64,000 bases of DNA from JAIBJN01 sp963699495 (GTDB taxonomy: Bacteria > Actinomycetota > Thermoleophilia > Gaiellales > Gaiellaceae): contig CAVOUB010000002.1 of the NCBI GenBank assembly GCA_963699495.1, positions 62,001 to 126,000 of the forward strand. Reading direction: 5' to 3'. This document shows positions 51,435-59,151 of the stretch, one piece after another. The notes under the pieces were generated by a model. It did no database searches and was not told the origin of the DNA. It worked only from the letters and a program-made list of their open reading frames with translations. Position 1 is the stretch's first letter; each line of letters opens with the position of its first letter. The translations under genes were made by a program, and so were the position numbers.

Positions 51435-51986
51435 TCAGCTCCGCGAATCGTTGACGAACTCCTCGAATCGAGACCGCGCCGCTTGCGGGGTCTGACCGAA
51501 ATGCTTCAGGACACGGCGAGGTGCGAGGAACCTTCTCGGCGGTTCAAGGCCGGCCACGGCCGGATAGCTGCTCCACGGCCACTCGCCGGGATGCTTGCAA
51601 AGCCGGGCGTTCACCGGATTGAGCGCCAGGTAGCGCGAGAGCTCCAGGAGGTGCCAGTCGCTCTCGACGAGGAGCGAATGAAATCGTCCCTGGAAGAGGT
51701 GGCCGTCGCGGGCGTGACGGTGGTTGAAGGCCTGGGCGAATCGGCCGTTGAGCCACTGCATGCCGACCGACAGATCCGGCCCGGGAGTCTCAAGGACGAG
51801 GTGGTAGTGATTCGGCATGAGGCAATAGCTGTAACCGCGCCATCCTCGCCGCCCGGCCAACTGGTCGAGAAGCGAGAGAAACCCGAGATGATCCTCCGAA
51901 TCGAGGAAGATGCCCTGCCGCCGATTTCCTCGATTCGTCACGTGGAAGATCCCTCCGGCGAGCTGAAGGCGGGGTGATCTCGGCAT
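51435..51986 (-). CDS. REP-associated tyrosine transposase (Y1/IS200-like), short form
   Basis: This 183-residue RAYT has the HUH motif as HYH in CLMPNHYHLVLET, and the typical QLAGGIFHVTNRGNRRQGIF, LNGRFAQAFNHRHARDGHLF and LSRYLALNPVNARLC. It ends soon after the catalytic domain and so lacks the helix-turn-helix tail of the copy at 19415. No frameshift is seen. It probably acts on the GGGGTCAG palindromes next to it. Confidence 0.88.
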   Translation of the reverse strand: MPRSPRLQLAGGIFHVTNRGNRRQGIFLDSEDHLGFLSLLDQLAGRRGWRGYSYCLMPNHYHLVLETPGPDLSVGMQWLNGRFAQAFNHRHARDGHLFQGRFHSLLVESDWHLLELSRYLALNPVNARLCKHPGEWPWSSYPAVAGLEPPRRFLAPRRVLKHFGQTPQAARSRFEEFVNDSRS

Positions 51987-52063
51987 ACGGCCGAGCGTAG
52001 ACCCCGCCGAAGCAGTCTCAGCGGGTTTTCACAGGTTCGAGTCAGAATCGCCTGCCTTCCGAG

Positions 52064-52092
52064 CCACGTCCGGGGTCAGACCCCGGACGTGG
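52064..52092. repeat. Perfect REP palindrome upstream of mreB
   Basis: CCACGTCCGGGG (52064-52075) and CCCCGGACGTGG (52081-52092) form a perfect 12-bp stem with the loop TCAGA. It ends six bases before the putative -35 of mreB. It could be the transposase target, a terminator for incoming transcription, or both. Confidence 0.7.
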
Positions 52093-52097
52093 CCGCA

Positions 52098-52126
52098 GTG
52101 GACGCGCTCAGGCCAGTCGTTACACT
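52098..52126 (+). promoter_or_regulatory. Putative mreB promoter
   Basis: GTGGAC (52098-52103) and TACACT (52121-52126) have a 17-base spacer and end 12 bases before the mreB ATG. The -35 match is moderate. The position directly beside the REP palindrome suggests the element replaced or displaced the older upstream region. Confidence 0.4.
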
Positions 52127-52138
52127 CAGCGGGGTTCT

Positions 52139-53188
52139 ATGAGCTTCTGGGGCTACTTGACGGGGTTCGGCGGGCGGGAGATGGCCGTCGACCTTGGCAC
52201 TGCCAACACCCTCGTCTACGTGCGCGGGCGCGGGATCGTGCTCTCCGAGCCGTCCGTGGTCGCCATCGACCAGCGCACCGGCGAGGTGCACGCGGTGGGG
52301 ATCGAGGCCAAGCGGATGCTCGGCCGCACCCCCGGCACGATCTCGGCGATCCGGCCGCTGAAGGACGGGGTCATCGCCGACTTCGACGTGACCGAGCAGA
52401 TGCTCCGGCACTTCATCCAGAAGGTGCACCACAATCGCTTTGCCCACCCGCGCGTCGTGGTCTGCGTCCCCAGCGGCGTCACCGGGGTCGAGAAGCGCGC
52501 CGTCGAGGAAGCCACGCTCTCCGCCGGGGCCCGCCAGGCCTACCTGATCGAGGAGCCGATGGCCGCCGCCATCGGCGCCGGCCTTCCGGTCTCCGAGCCG
52601 ACCGGGAACATGATCGTGGACATCGGCGGCGGCACCACCGAGGTGGCCGTCATCTCGCTGGGCGGCATCGTCGTCTCCCAGTCCATCCGTGTGGGCGGGG
52701 ACGAGATGGACGAGGCGATCATGGCCCACATCAAGAAGGAGTACAAGCTCCTGATCGGCCAGCAGACGGCCGAGGAGCTGAAGCTCGAGATCGGCTCTGC
52801 GTGGGAGCTCCCGCAGGAGGTCTCGGCCGAGGTTCGGGGCCGCGACATGCTCACGGGCCTCCCGAAAACCGTCGTCATCACGTCCGAGGAGACCCGCCGC
52901 GCCCTGGACGAGCCGGTCGGGCAGATCATCGACGCGATCAAGTCGACCCTCGACAAGACGCCGCCCGAGCTGGCCGCCGACATCATGGACCGGGGCATCG
53001 TCCTCGCAGGCGGCGGCGCCCTCCTTACGGGCCTCGCGGACCGGCTCCGGGACGAGACGCAGATGCCCGTGCAGCTCGCCGAGTCCCCGCTGACCTGCGT
53101 CGCCGTCGGTTCCGGGCGCAGCCTCGAGGAGTTCGAGGTCATTCACCGCTCGGCGAAGGCTCGCCAGCGGAACGGCCGCCGCCGCTAG
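52139..53188 (+). CDS. mreB: Rod-shape-determining actin homologue MreB
   Basis: This 349-residue protein polymerises under the membrane and directs lateral wall synthesis. The phosphate-1 motif is VDLGTANTLVYVRGRG, phosphate 2 is DIGGGTTEVAVISLGG, and the adenosine region includes LAGGGALLTGLADRL. The N-terminal MSFWGYLTGFGGREM offers a short hydrophobic patch for membrane contact. It opens the mreB-mreC-mreD-mrdA-rodA cluster, so the organism is expected to be rod-shaped. Confidence 0.95.
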   Translation: MSFWGYLTGFGGREMAVDLGTANTLVYVRGRGIVLSEPSVVAIDQRTGEVHAVGIEAKRMLGRTPGTISAIRPLKDGVIADFDVTEQMLRHFIQKVHHNRFAHPRVVVCVPSGVTGVEKRAVEEATLSAGARQAYLIEEPMAAAIGAGLPVSEPTGNMIVDIGGGTTEVAVISLGGIVVSQSIRVGGDEMDEAIMAHIKKEYKLLIGQQTAEELKLEIGSAWELPQEVSAEVRGRDMLTGLPKTVVITSEETRRALDEPVGQIIDAIKSTLDKTPPELAADIMDRGIVLAGGGALLTGLADRLRDETQMPVQLAESPLTCVAVGSGRSLEEFEVIHRSAKARQRNGRRR

Positions 53189-53246
53189 GAAGCCGGGTCG
53201 CCTCCGGTTCGCGCGCGCCGGGCGATTCACTACACTGGTCTGTTCC

Positions 53247-54233
53247 GTGCCTCGGCAGCGAACAGCACGGCTCCCGGTGCTGGACGCACCTGTCCGGCGC
53301 GGTGAGGGCCCTACCTCGCGAACGGGACGCGCTTTCAGAGCGCGGCTCGTCGCAGCCGTGCTCGTCCTCGTCTCGCTCGGCCTGATCACCGTCTACTTCC
53401 GGGAGTCCTCCGAGGGCCCGCTGCACGCCTCTCAGCGGATCGGCGTCTCCGTGCTGATGCCGTTCGAGGTGGCCGGCGAACGCGTCGCGCGCCCCTTCCG
53501 GGACGGCTGGGCCTGGATGTCCGACCTCCTGGGCGCGAAGGACGAGAACGAGAAGCTGCGCGAGGAGAACAAGAGAATGCGGGCGGCGCTGATCGAGCTC
53601 GAGACCGCGGCCCGGGAAAGCGCCGTCCAGAGCGACATCGCCGCCTACATCGCGGGGCCCGACTTCCCGGCGGACTTCGAGCCGGTCGTCGCGCGCATCA
53701 TCGCCCGCCCGCCGTCGCCGTACCAGCAGGAGATCATGATCTCCGCCGGCTCCGGGGACGGCATCAAGAAGAACGCGCCGGTGGTCACCGAGGAGGGTCT
53801 CGTCGGCCTGGTCACCGACGTCACCGACTCGACTGCGCGGATCACGCTCATCACCGACCAGTCGAGCGCCGTGTCGGCGGTCGTGCTCGAGAGCGGCGCG
53901 GCAGGTGTGGTCAAGCACGGTGCCAGCTCGTCCTCGCTCATCCTCGACCGTGTCGAGAAGGACGAGATGGTGGAGGAGGCCGACACCGTCGTCACCTCGG
54001 GGTGGAAGACGGAGAAGTTCGAATCGCTCTTCCCGCGCGGGATCCCGATCGGGATCGTCGAGTCCGTCGGCCAGCAGGACGTCGACCTGTTCAAGCGCGT
54101 CCAGATCACGCCCCTGGTCGATTTCGACTCGCTCTCCATGGTGATCGTGCTGCTCGAGAAGCCGCAGCAGGAGCGCCCGCGCAACGCGAAGGCGAACTCC
54201 AGGAGGCAACAGGGGCAGAAGACGCGGCCGTGA
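53247..54233 (+). CDS. mreC: Rod-shape-determining protein MreC
   Basis: This 328-residue bitopic protein has one N-terminal helix (LVAAVLVLVSLGLITVYF), a coiled coil (KDENEKLREENKRMRAALIE) and two extracytoplasmic beta domains with VVTEEGLVGLVTDVTDSTAR and VVTSGWKTEKFESLFPRG. It links MreB, PBP2 and RodA outside the membrane. The GTG start is preceded by TACACT ten bases upstream, so its own promoter is possible. It overlaps mreD by four bases. Confidence 0.9.
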   Translation: MPRQRTARLPVLDAPVRRGEGPTSRTGRAFRARLVAAVLVLVSLGLITVYFRESSEGPLHASQRIGVSVLMPFEVAGERVARPFRDGWAWMSDLLGAKDENEKLREENKRMRAALIELETAARESAVQSDIAAYIAGPDFPADFEPVVARIIARPPSPYQQEIMISAGSGDGIKKNAPVVTEEGLVGLVTDVTDSTARITLITDQSSAVSAVVLESGAAGVVKHGASSSSLILDRVEKDEMVEEADTVVTSGWKTEKFESLFPRGIPIGIVESVGQQDVDLFKRVQITPLVDFDSLSMVIVLLEKPQQERPRNAKANSRRQQGQKTRP

Positions 54234-54751
54234 CGGGCATCGACGCATTCAAGGCGGGAGGCCTCGTCCTGCTGGCCGCCATCGTGCAGGTCTCCCTCGC
54301 CGACTGGATCGAGGTCGGAGAGGCGCACCCCGACGTCGTCCTCGTCACCCTCATCTCGGTCTCGCTCCTGCGCGGGCCGACGTTCGGCGCCGTCTCGGGC
54401 TTCCTGGCCGGCCTCGTCCTCGACACCGCCTCGTTCGGGACCTTCGGCCTGACCTCGCTCCTCCTCACCGTCACGGGCTACTGGACCGGGCGCTTCGGGG
54501 AGGCGACGACCCGCTCGTCCGCCCATCCGCTCCTGATCGCGGTGGCGCTCGGGACGATCGGCGTGACGCTGGGCTCGGCGGTGCTCCACTTCATGCTCGG
54601 CGAGACGATCCCCGCCTCGCAGCTCTTCCTCGCCGTGCTCCTGCCGACGCTGGCCTTCAACATGCTCCTCGCGTACCCGATCTACGGGCTCTGTGCGAGG
54701 GCCCTACCGCCACGGCTCGTCGTGCGCCGGGAGGTGACCCCGGCTGTCTAG
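54230..54751 (+). CDS. mreD: Rod-shape-determining protein MreD
   Basis: This 173-residue protein has about five hydrophobic helices and a short cytoplasmic tail. Typical are HPDVVLVTLISVSLLRGPTF, GFLAGLVLDTASFGTFGL and LPTLAFNMLLAYPIYGLC. The GTG at 54230 overlaps mreC (GTGA). It is part of the membrane elongasome. Its 3' end carries the Shine-Dalgarno of mrdA. Confidence 0.87.
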   Translation: MTGIDAFKAGGLVLLAAIVQVSLADWIEVGEAHPDVVLVTLISVSLLRGPTFGAVSGFLAGLVLDTASFGTFGLTSLLLTVTGYWTGRFGEATTRSSAHPLLIAVALGTIGVTLGSAVLHFMLGETIPASQLFLAVLLPTLAFNMLLAYPIYGLCARALPPRLVVRREVTPAV

Positions 54752-56732
54752 CGTCGCGAAGGACTCCGGGACCCGGAAGCCTGCCTACCTCCCGCCCGAC
54801 CCCCGGGTGGAGGAGCCGTATCGCTTCGGCTCGCAGATGGCGTTGCGGGTCGGGATCCTCGGCGTCGTCGCCCTCGTCGTCTTCTGCGCGCTCTTCTTCC
54901 GCCTGTGGGCGCTCCAGGTGATCTCCGGTGAGCGCTACCTCGAAAACGCCAACAACAACCAGATCCGCAGCTTCGGCGTGATCGCGCCCCGCGGGTCGAT
55001 CGTCGACCGGGACGGCGACGTCCTCGTCTCCAACAAGCCCGGCACGCTCGTGCAGATCTGGCCCGCGGCCCTGGAGAACGTGCCCATCGTCCAGCGCGAC
55101 CAGATGGTACGCCGCCTGTCGCGCCTCCTCGGCCTCAGGGTGAGGAACGTGCGCTCGAAGGTCGAGCAGCGCCTCGAGAGCGATCCGCTGACGCCCGTGA
55201 CCATCGACACCGGCGTGGGCGAGTCCAGGACCGCCTACCTGATGGAGCACCAGAGCGAGTTCCCGGGGGTCCAGATCACCGAGACGTATCTGCGGAACTA
55301 CGAGCAAGGCACCCTGGCAGCCCAGATCCTCGGCCACGTCGGCGAGATCAGCGCGGAGCAGCTCGAGCAGAAGGCCGACCAGGGCTACGCCGCCGGCGAC
55401 CGGATCGGCCAGACCGGGATCGAGGCGGTCTACGACAGCTACCTCCGCGGGGTGCGCGGCGAGGGCCGCGTCTTCGTCGACGCGCTCGGGCGGATCACCA
55501 GCGAGCGGGAGTTCAGCCAGCTGCCCGAGGCCGGGGACAACATCCGCCTCACGCTCGACGCCGACCTGCAACGTGCCACCGAGGACGCGCTCGCCTACGG
55601 GATCCGACTTGCTCACGACCAGGGCGAATGGGCGGCCGACGGCGGCGCCGCCGTCGCCATGGACGTGGATACAGGCGAGATCCTCGCCCTCGCCTCGAAC
55701 CCCACGTTCGACCCGAGCATCTACGTCGGGCGGGTCGAGGAGAAGGACCTCAAGCGGCTCGCGGACAAGAGCGCGAACTACCCGACGCTGAACCGCGCGA
55801 TCGCAGGTGGCTATCCGCCGGGCTCCTCGTTCAAGCCGTTCGTCGCCCTCGCCGCGCTCCAGGAAGGTTTGCTCAGGCCCGACGAGGTCATTCAGTGCAC
55901 GGGCGAAGAGGTCATCGACGGCCAGACCTTCAGGAACTGGGACCCGTACAAGAACGAGCCCATGACCGTCTCGACCGCGCTCGCAAACTCGTGCGACACC
56001 TTCTTCTACAAGGTCGGCATGCGCTTCTACGAGCGCAAGGACTCGCCGCTCCAGCGCTGGTCGAGGACGATGGGCTTCGGCTCGGGCACGGGCATCGACC
56101 TCGGTCCGGAGGCCGAGGGCCTCGTGCCCACCCCGAACTGGCGCCGCAAGACCTTCAAGACCGAGATCGACAAGATCTGGACGAGCGGAGACTCCGTCCA
56201 GCTGGCCATCGGCCAGGGCGACCTGCTCGTGAGCCCGCTCCAGATGGCGCGCGGCTACGCGATGATCGCGAACGGCGGCAAGCTCGTCGAGCCCCACCTC
56301 GTCAAGAGCGTGGAGGAGCCTCGGAACGAGGGCGAGCCCCCGGTCGTGCTGCGGCCGTACATGCCGAAGCCGGCGCGTGACCTCGATCTCGATCCCTACT
56401 CGCTCAGCGTCGTCCAGCAGTCCCTCTACGACGCCACGCACGCGAGCTACGGGACGTCGCAGTCGGTCTTCGGGGGCTTCCCGGTCGGCATCGCGGGCAA
56501 GACCGGAACGGCGGAGAAGTTCGTCCAGCTGCCGGGCTTCACCGGCCTGCGCGATCAGTCCTGGTGGTGCGGCTACGGGCCGTACGAGGCGCCCGAGATC
56601 GCCGTCTGCGCATTGATCGAGAACGGCGGTCACGGCGGCACCGCGGCGGCGCCGGTGGCGCTCCAGATCTTCGAGAAGTACTTCAACGTCAAGCCGGGCA
56701 CCTACTCGGCCGTCATCCAGCAGAGCGACTGA
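54744..56732 (+). CDS. mrdA: Penicillin-binding protein 2 (elongation transpeptidase)
   Basis: This 662-residue class B PBP has one N-terminal helix (LGVVALVVFCALFFRLWAL, approximately), the PBP dimerisation domain and the transpeptidase domain. The active-site motifs are SSFK (catalytic Ser361), ANSCD as the SxN equivalent, and KTGT from residue 586. I place the start at CTG 54744 because the perfect Shine-Dalgarno GGAGGTGA lies six bases upstream. GTG 54807, the first conventional start, has no such site and lies 21 codons later. It cross-links the side wall together with RodA. Confidence 0.9.
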   Translation: MSSVAKDSGTRKPAYLPPDPRVEEPYRFGSQMALRVGILGVVALVVFCALFFRLWALQVISGERYLENANNNQIRSFGVIAPRGSIVDRDGDVLVSNKPGTLVQIWPAALENVPIVQRDQMVRRLSRLLGLRVRNVRSKVEQRLESDPLTPVTIDTGVGESRTAYLMEHQSEFPGVQITETYLRNYEQGTLAAQILGHVGEISAEQLEQKADQGYAAGDRIGQTGIEAVYDSYLRGVRGEGRVFVDALGRITSEREFSQLPEAGDNIRLTLDADLQRATEDALAYGIRLAHDQGEWAADGGAAVAMDVDTGEILALASNPTFDPSIYVGRVEEKDLKRLADKSANYPTLNRAIAGGYPPGSSFKPFVALAALQEGLLRPDEVIQCTGEEVIDGQTFRNWDPYKNEPMTVSTALANSCDTFFYKVGMRFYERKDSPLQRWSRTMGFGSGTGIDLGPEAEGLVPTPNWRRKTFKTEIDKIWTSGDSVQLAIGQGDLLVSPLQMARGYAMIANGGKLVEPHLVKSVEEPRNEGEPPVVLRPYMPKPARDLDLDPYSLSVVQQSLYDATHASYGTSQSVFGGFPVGIAGKTGTAEKFVQLPGFTGLRDQSWWCGYGPYEAPEIAVCALIENGGHGGTAAAPVALQIFEKYFNVKPGTYSAVIQQSD

Positions 56733-56743
56733 GGCCACCGACC

Positions 56744-57928
56744 ATGGCCACCCCTGTCAACCGCGTGCACCAGCCGACGAGCGCCCAGGCCGTCGCCTGG
56801 GAGATCGGAGCGTTCCTCCGCCACGTCGACTATCTCCTCCTGCTGGCGACGGGAGGGCTCGTCGCCTACGGGCTGTGGGTGCTCGAGTCCGTGACGCAGA
56901 ACGACGTTGCCGGCGACCCCGGCTACTACGTCTTCAGGCAGATGATCTACGTGGCCGTCGGAGGCCTGCTGCTTGCGATCTCCGCAGCGGTCGACCCGGA
57001 TGTCTACCGGCGCGCCCGCTGGCCGCTCTACGGGCTCTCCCTCGTCCTGCTCGTCTCCGTGTTCGTCCTCGCGCAGGAGGTGCGCGGCTCGAAGCGCTGG
57101 ATCGAGATCGGCTTCTTCAACTTCCAGCCGTCGGAGCTGGGCAAGATCGCGCTCGCGGTGGCGCTGGCCGGCTTCGTGGCCGAGCGCCGGCACCGGGTCG
57201 CGGACTGGGGCACGACCCTGGGGGTCCTCGGGATCGCCCTGCCGCTCATGGTGCTCGTCTTCAAGGAGCCTGACTTCGGGACGACCCTCATCTACGCGGC
57301 GATCGTGCTCGGCGCCCTCTTCTTCGGCGGGACGCCCTGGCGTCACCTGGCGGTCCTCGCGATCGTCGCCGGCCTCGCGGCCGCCGCGCTCCTGTGGTTC
57401 CTCCCGTCGGCCGGCATCGATGTCCTGGAGCCGTACCAGCGGGAGCGCCTGATCGGCTTCGTCGACCCGGACGTCGACCCGAGCGGCTCCACCTACAACG
57501 TGAACCAGTCGATCACGGCGGTGGGCTCCGGCGGACTCGACGGGCGCGGCGAGGCCAACGCCACCCAGACCAAGTTCAACTACCTCCCCGAGCACTCGAC
57601 CGACTTCATCTTTTCGTCGCTCGCCGAGCAGCGCGGCTTCCTGGGCGCCTCGATCCTGCTCCTGCTCTACGCCGTCATCATCTGGCGTGCGATCAAGATC
57701 GTGGCGGTGGGGAAGGATCTCTTCTCCGCCATCCTGGCCGGGACGATCGTCTTCGCGCTCCTCATCCAGCTCTTCATCAACGTGGGCATGACCATCGGGA
57801 TCGCGCCGGTCACGGGCATCCCGCTCCCGCTCGTCTCCTACGGAGGCAGCTCGCTCCTGACGACGTTGATCCTCGTCGGCCTGCTCGAGGCCATCCACGT
57901 GCGCGGCAGGCTGGCCGGGGCGCGGTAG
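56744..57928 (+). CDS. rodA: SEDS peptidoglycan polymerase RodA
   Basis: This 394-residue protein has ten or so membrane helices. SEDS landmarks are GSKRWIEIGFFNFQPSELGK, VFKEPDFGTTLIY with the catalytic-region Asp, TAVGSGGLDGRG, YLPEHSTDFIFSSLAEQRG and LPLVSYGGSSLL. It polymerises lipid II for side-wall growth in a complex with PBP2, encoded just upstream. The ATG at 56744 lies 11 bases after mrdA. Confidence 0.92.
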   Translation: MATPVNRVHQPTSAQAVAWEIGAFLRHVDYLLLLATGGLVAYGLWVLESVTQNDVAGDPGYYVFRQMIYVAVGGLLLAISAAVDPDVYRRARWPLYGLSLVLLVSVFVLAQEVRGSKRWIEIGFFNFQPSELGKIALAVALAGFVAERRHRVADWGTTLGVLGIALPLMVLVFKEPDFGTTLIYAAIVLGALFFGGTPWRHLAVLAIVAGLAAAALLWFLPSAGIDVLEPYQRERLIGFVDPDVDPSGSTYNVNQSITAVGSGGLDGRGEANATQTKFNYLPEHSTDFIFSSLAEQRGFLGASILLLLYAVIIWRAIKIVAVGKDLFSAILAGTIVFALLIQLFINVGMTIGIAPVTGIPLPLVSYGGSSLLTTLILVGLLEAIHVRGRLAGAR

Positions 57929-57930
57929 CG

Positions 57931-58779
57931 ATGCGAAAGCTTCCGCTCAGCCCGGGAGCCGTTCTCGGTGTCGTCAAGGAGCTCCGCGTCACCGACGAGG
58001 ACCTGCGCCCCCTCCTCGTCGGAGGCGCGCCGGAGCACGCGGCAGCGATCCAGGCGGTGTTCGCCGAGGGCGCCGACCCGGAGGCGATCCGCGACCTCCC
58101 CGGGCGGGCGCCGACCGCCTACGACCTCGAGGGCGCGAACGTCCTCCTGTGGGCGGTCGACGGTTCCGCTCCGAGCGAGGAGGACGAGAAGGCCTTTCAG
58201 CTCGCCGCCCGGAAACGGGTCGGGATCGTCTGCGTCCTCTTCGGCGCGCCGGCCGGGGAGCCGCCGCACGTCCCCTACGTCCTCGACACAGACGTCGTCC
58301 CGGTGCCGCCGGGCGAGCCGCTTCCCGTCGACGTCATCGCCGAGCGGGTCGCCGAGCGGGCGGGCGACTCCGCCCACCATCTCGCCGCGCGGATCCCGGC
58401 CCTCCGTGAGCCCGTGGCGCAGCACACGATCAAGCGCTTCGCGCTTCAGAACGGCGTGCTCGGGGTCGCCATCTTCATTCCCGGCGCGGACTTCCCGGTG
58501 CTGACCCTGAACCAGATCCGCATGGTGCTCCGCATCGCCGCCGCCTACGGCGAGGAGCTGGACAAGGAGCGCGCCTTCGAGGTCCTGTCGGTGGTCGCCG
58601 CGGGTCTCGGCTTCAGGACGGTCGCCCGTCAGCTCGTCGGGCTCGTTCCCGGCTTCGGCTGGGCGGTGAAGGGAGGGGTCGCCTACGCGGCCACCCTCGC
58701 AGTCGGAGAGGCCGCCGCAGCCTACTTCGCGGCGGGTGGCACGAGGATGATCGAGCGGTCCGTCCGGTCCTGGTCCTAG
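57931..58779 (+). CDS. DUF697 (YcjF-like) domain protein
   Basis: The N-terminal half of this 282-residue protein looks like a degenerate GTPase-type alpha/beta fold (VLLWAVDGSAPSEEDEKAFQ, GIVCVLFGAPAG, with no P-loop). The C-terminal half is the hydrophobic DUF697 domain, with LNQIRMVLRIAAAYGEEL, VVAAGLGFRTVARQLVGLVP and GWAVKGGVAYAATLAVGEAA. It starts two bases after rodA. DUF697 occurs in dynamin- and Era-like proteins near the membrane, and a role in envelope growth is a guess from context. Confidence 0.75.
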   Translation: MRKLPLSPGAVLGVVKELRVTDEDLRPLLVGGAPEHAAAIQAVFAEGADPEAIRDLPGRAPTAYDLEGANVLLWAVDGSAPSEEDEKAFQLAARKRVGIVCVLFGAPAGEPPHVPYVLDTDVVPVPPGEPLPVDVIAERVAERAGDSAHHLAARIPALREPVAQHTIKRFALQNGVLGVAIFIPGADFPVLTLNQIRMVLRIAAAYGEELDKERAFEVLSVVAAGLGFRTVARQLVGLVPGFGWAVKGGVAYAATLAVGEAAAAYFAAGGTRMIERSVRSWS

Positions 58780-58790
58780 CCTTCTCGCGC

Positions 58791-58985
58791 ATGGAGAGGG
58801 AAGAGCGGCACGAAGCGCTCCTGATCGAGGAGGCAGACGCCTGGTTCGAGTACCTGGAAGCGACCCAGGCGGAGGCCGAGACGGGGCGCTACGACGAGGT
58901 CGAGCCCTGGGCCTGGGCCCGTCTCAACCAGCGGCTGCGCGCGGTCGAGCGCAAGCGCACGGGGCTCCGCCCCGCGGCCGCGTAG
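58791..58985 (+). CDS. Small acidic hypothetical protein
   Basis: The product has 64 residues, mostly helical and charged (REERHEALLIEEADAWFEYL, VEPWAWARLNQRLRAVERKR). It starts 11 bases after the DUF697 gene. It has no signal or membrane helix. The family is not recognised, but the consistent coding character and position support it. Confidence 0.6.
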   Translation: MEREERHEALLIEEADAWFEYLEATQAEAETGRYDEVEPWAWARLNQRLRAVERKRTGLRPAAA

Positions 58986-59151
58986 GCGCCTGCTGCTAGG
59001 CTGAGAGGGATGCGCATGGACCATCCAGCCCGGATTTGGGCAGGCGGGAACAGGCGCGGAAATCACATGAGATTTGTGGCAGACACCCTGCGGCTCGGCG
59101 AGCGCGAATTCCGCGCCGAGCGCGGCGTGCGCCCGAAAGGAGTCCACCGAC

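Larger units (their letters stand above)
51405..52092. mobile_element. Second REP-associated transposase element
   Basis: One transposase gene on the minus strand is flanked by palindromes. The left one is GGGG-TCAGA-CCCC (51405-51417), and the right one is a larger 12-bp stem at 52064-52092. Both share GGGGTCAGACCCC, and the element at 19393 shows the same GGGGTCAG core. The unit lies between maf and mreB. Confidence 0.7.
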
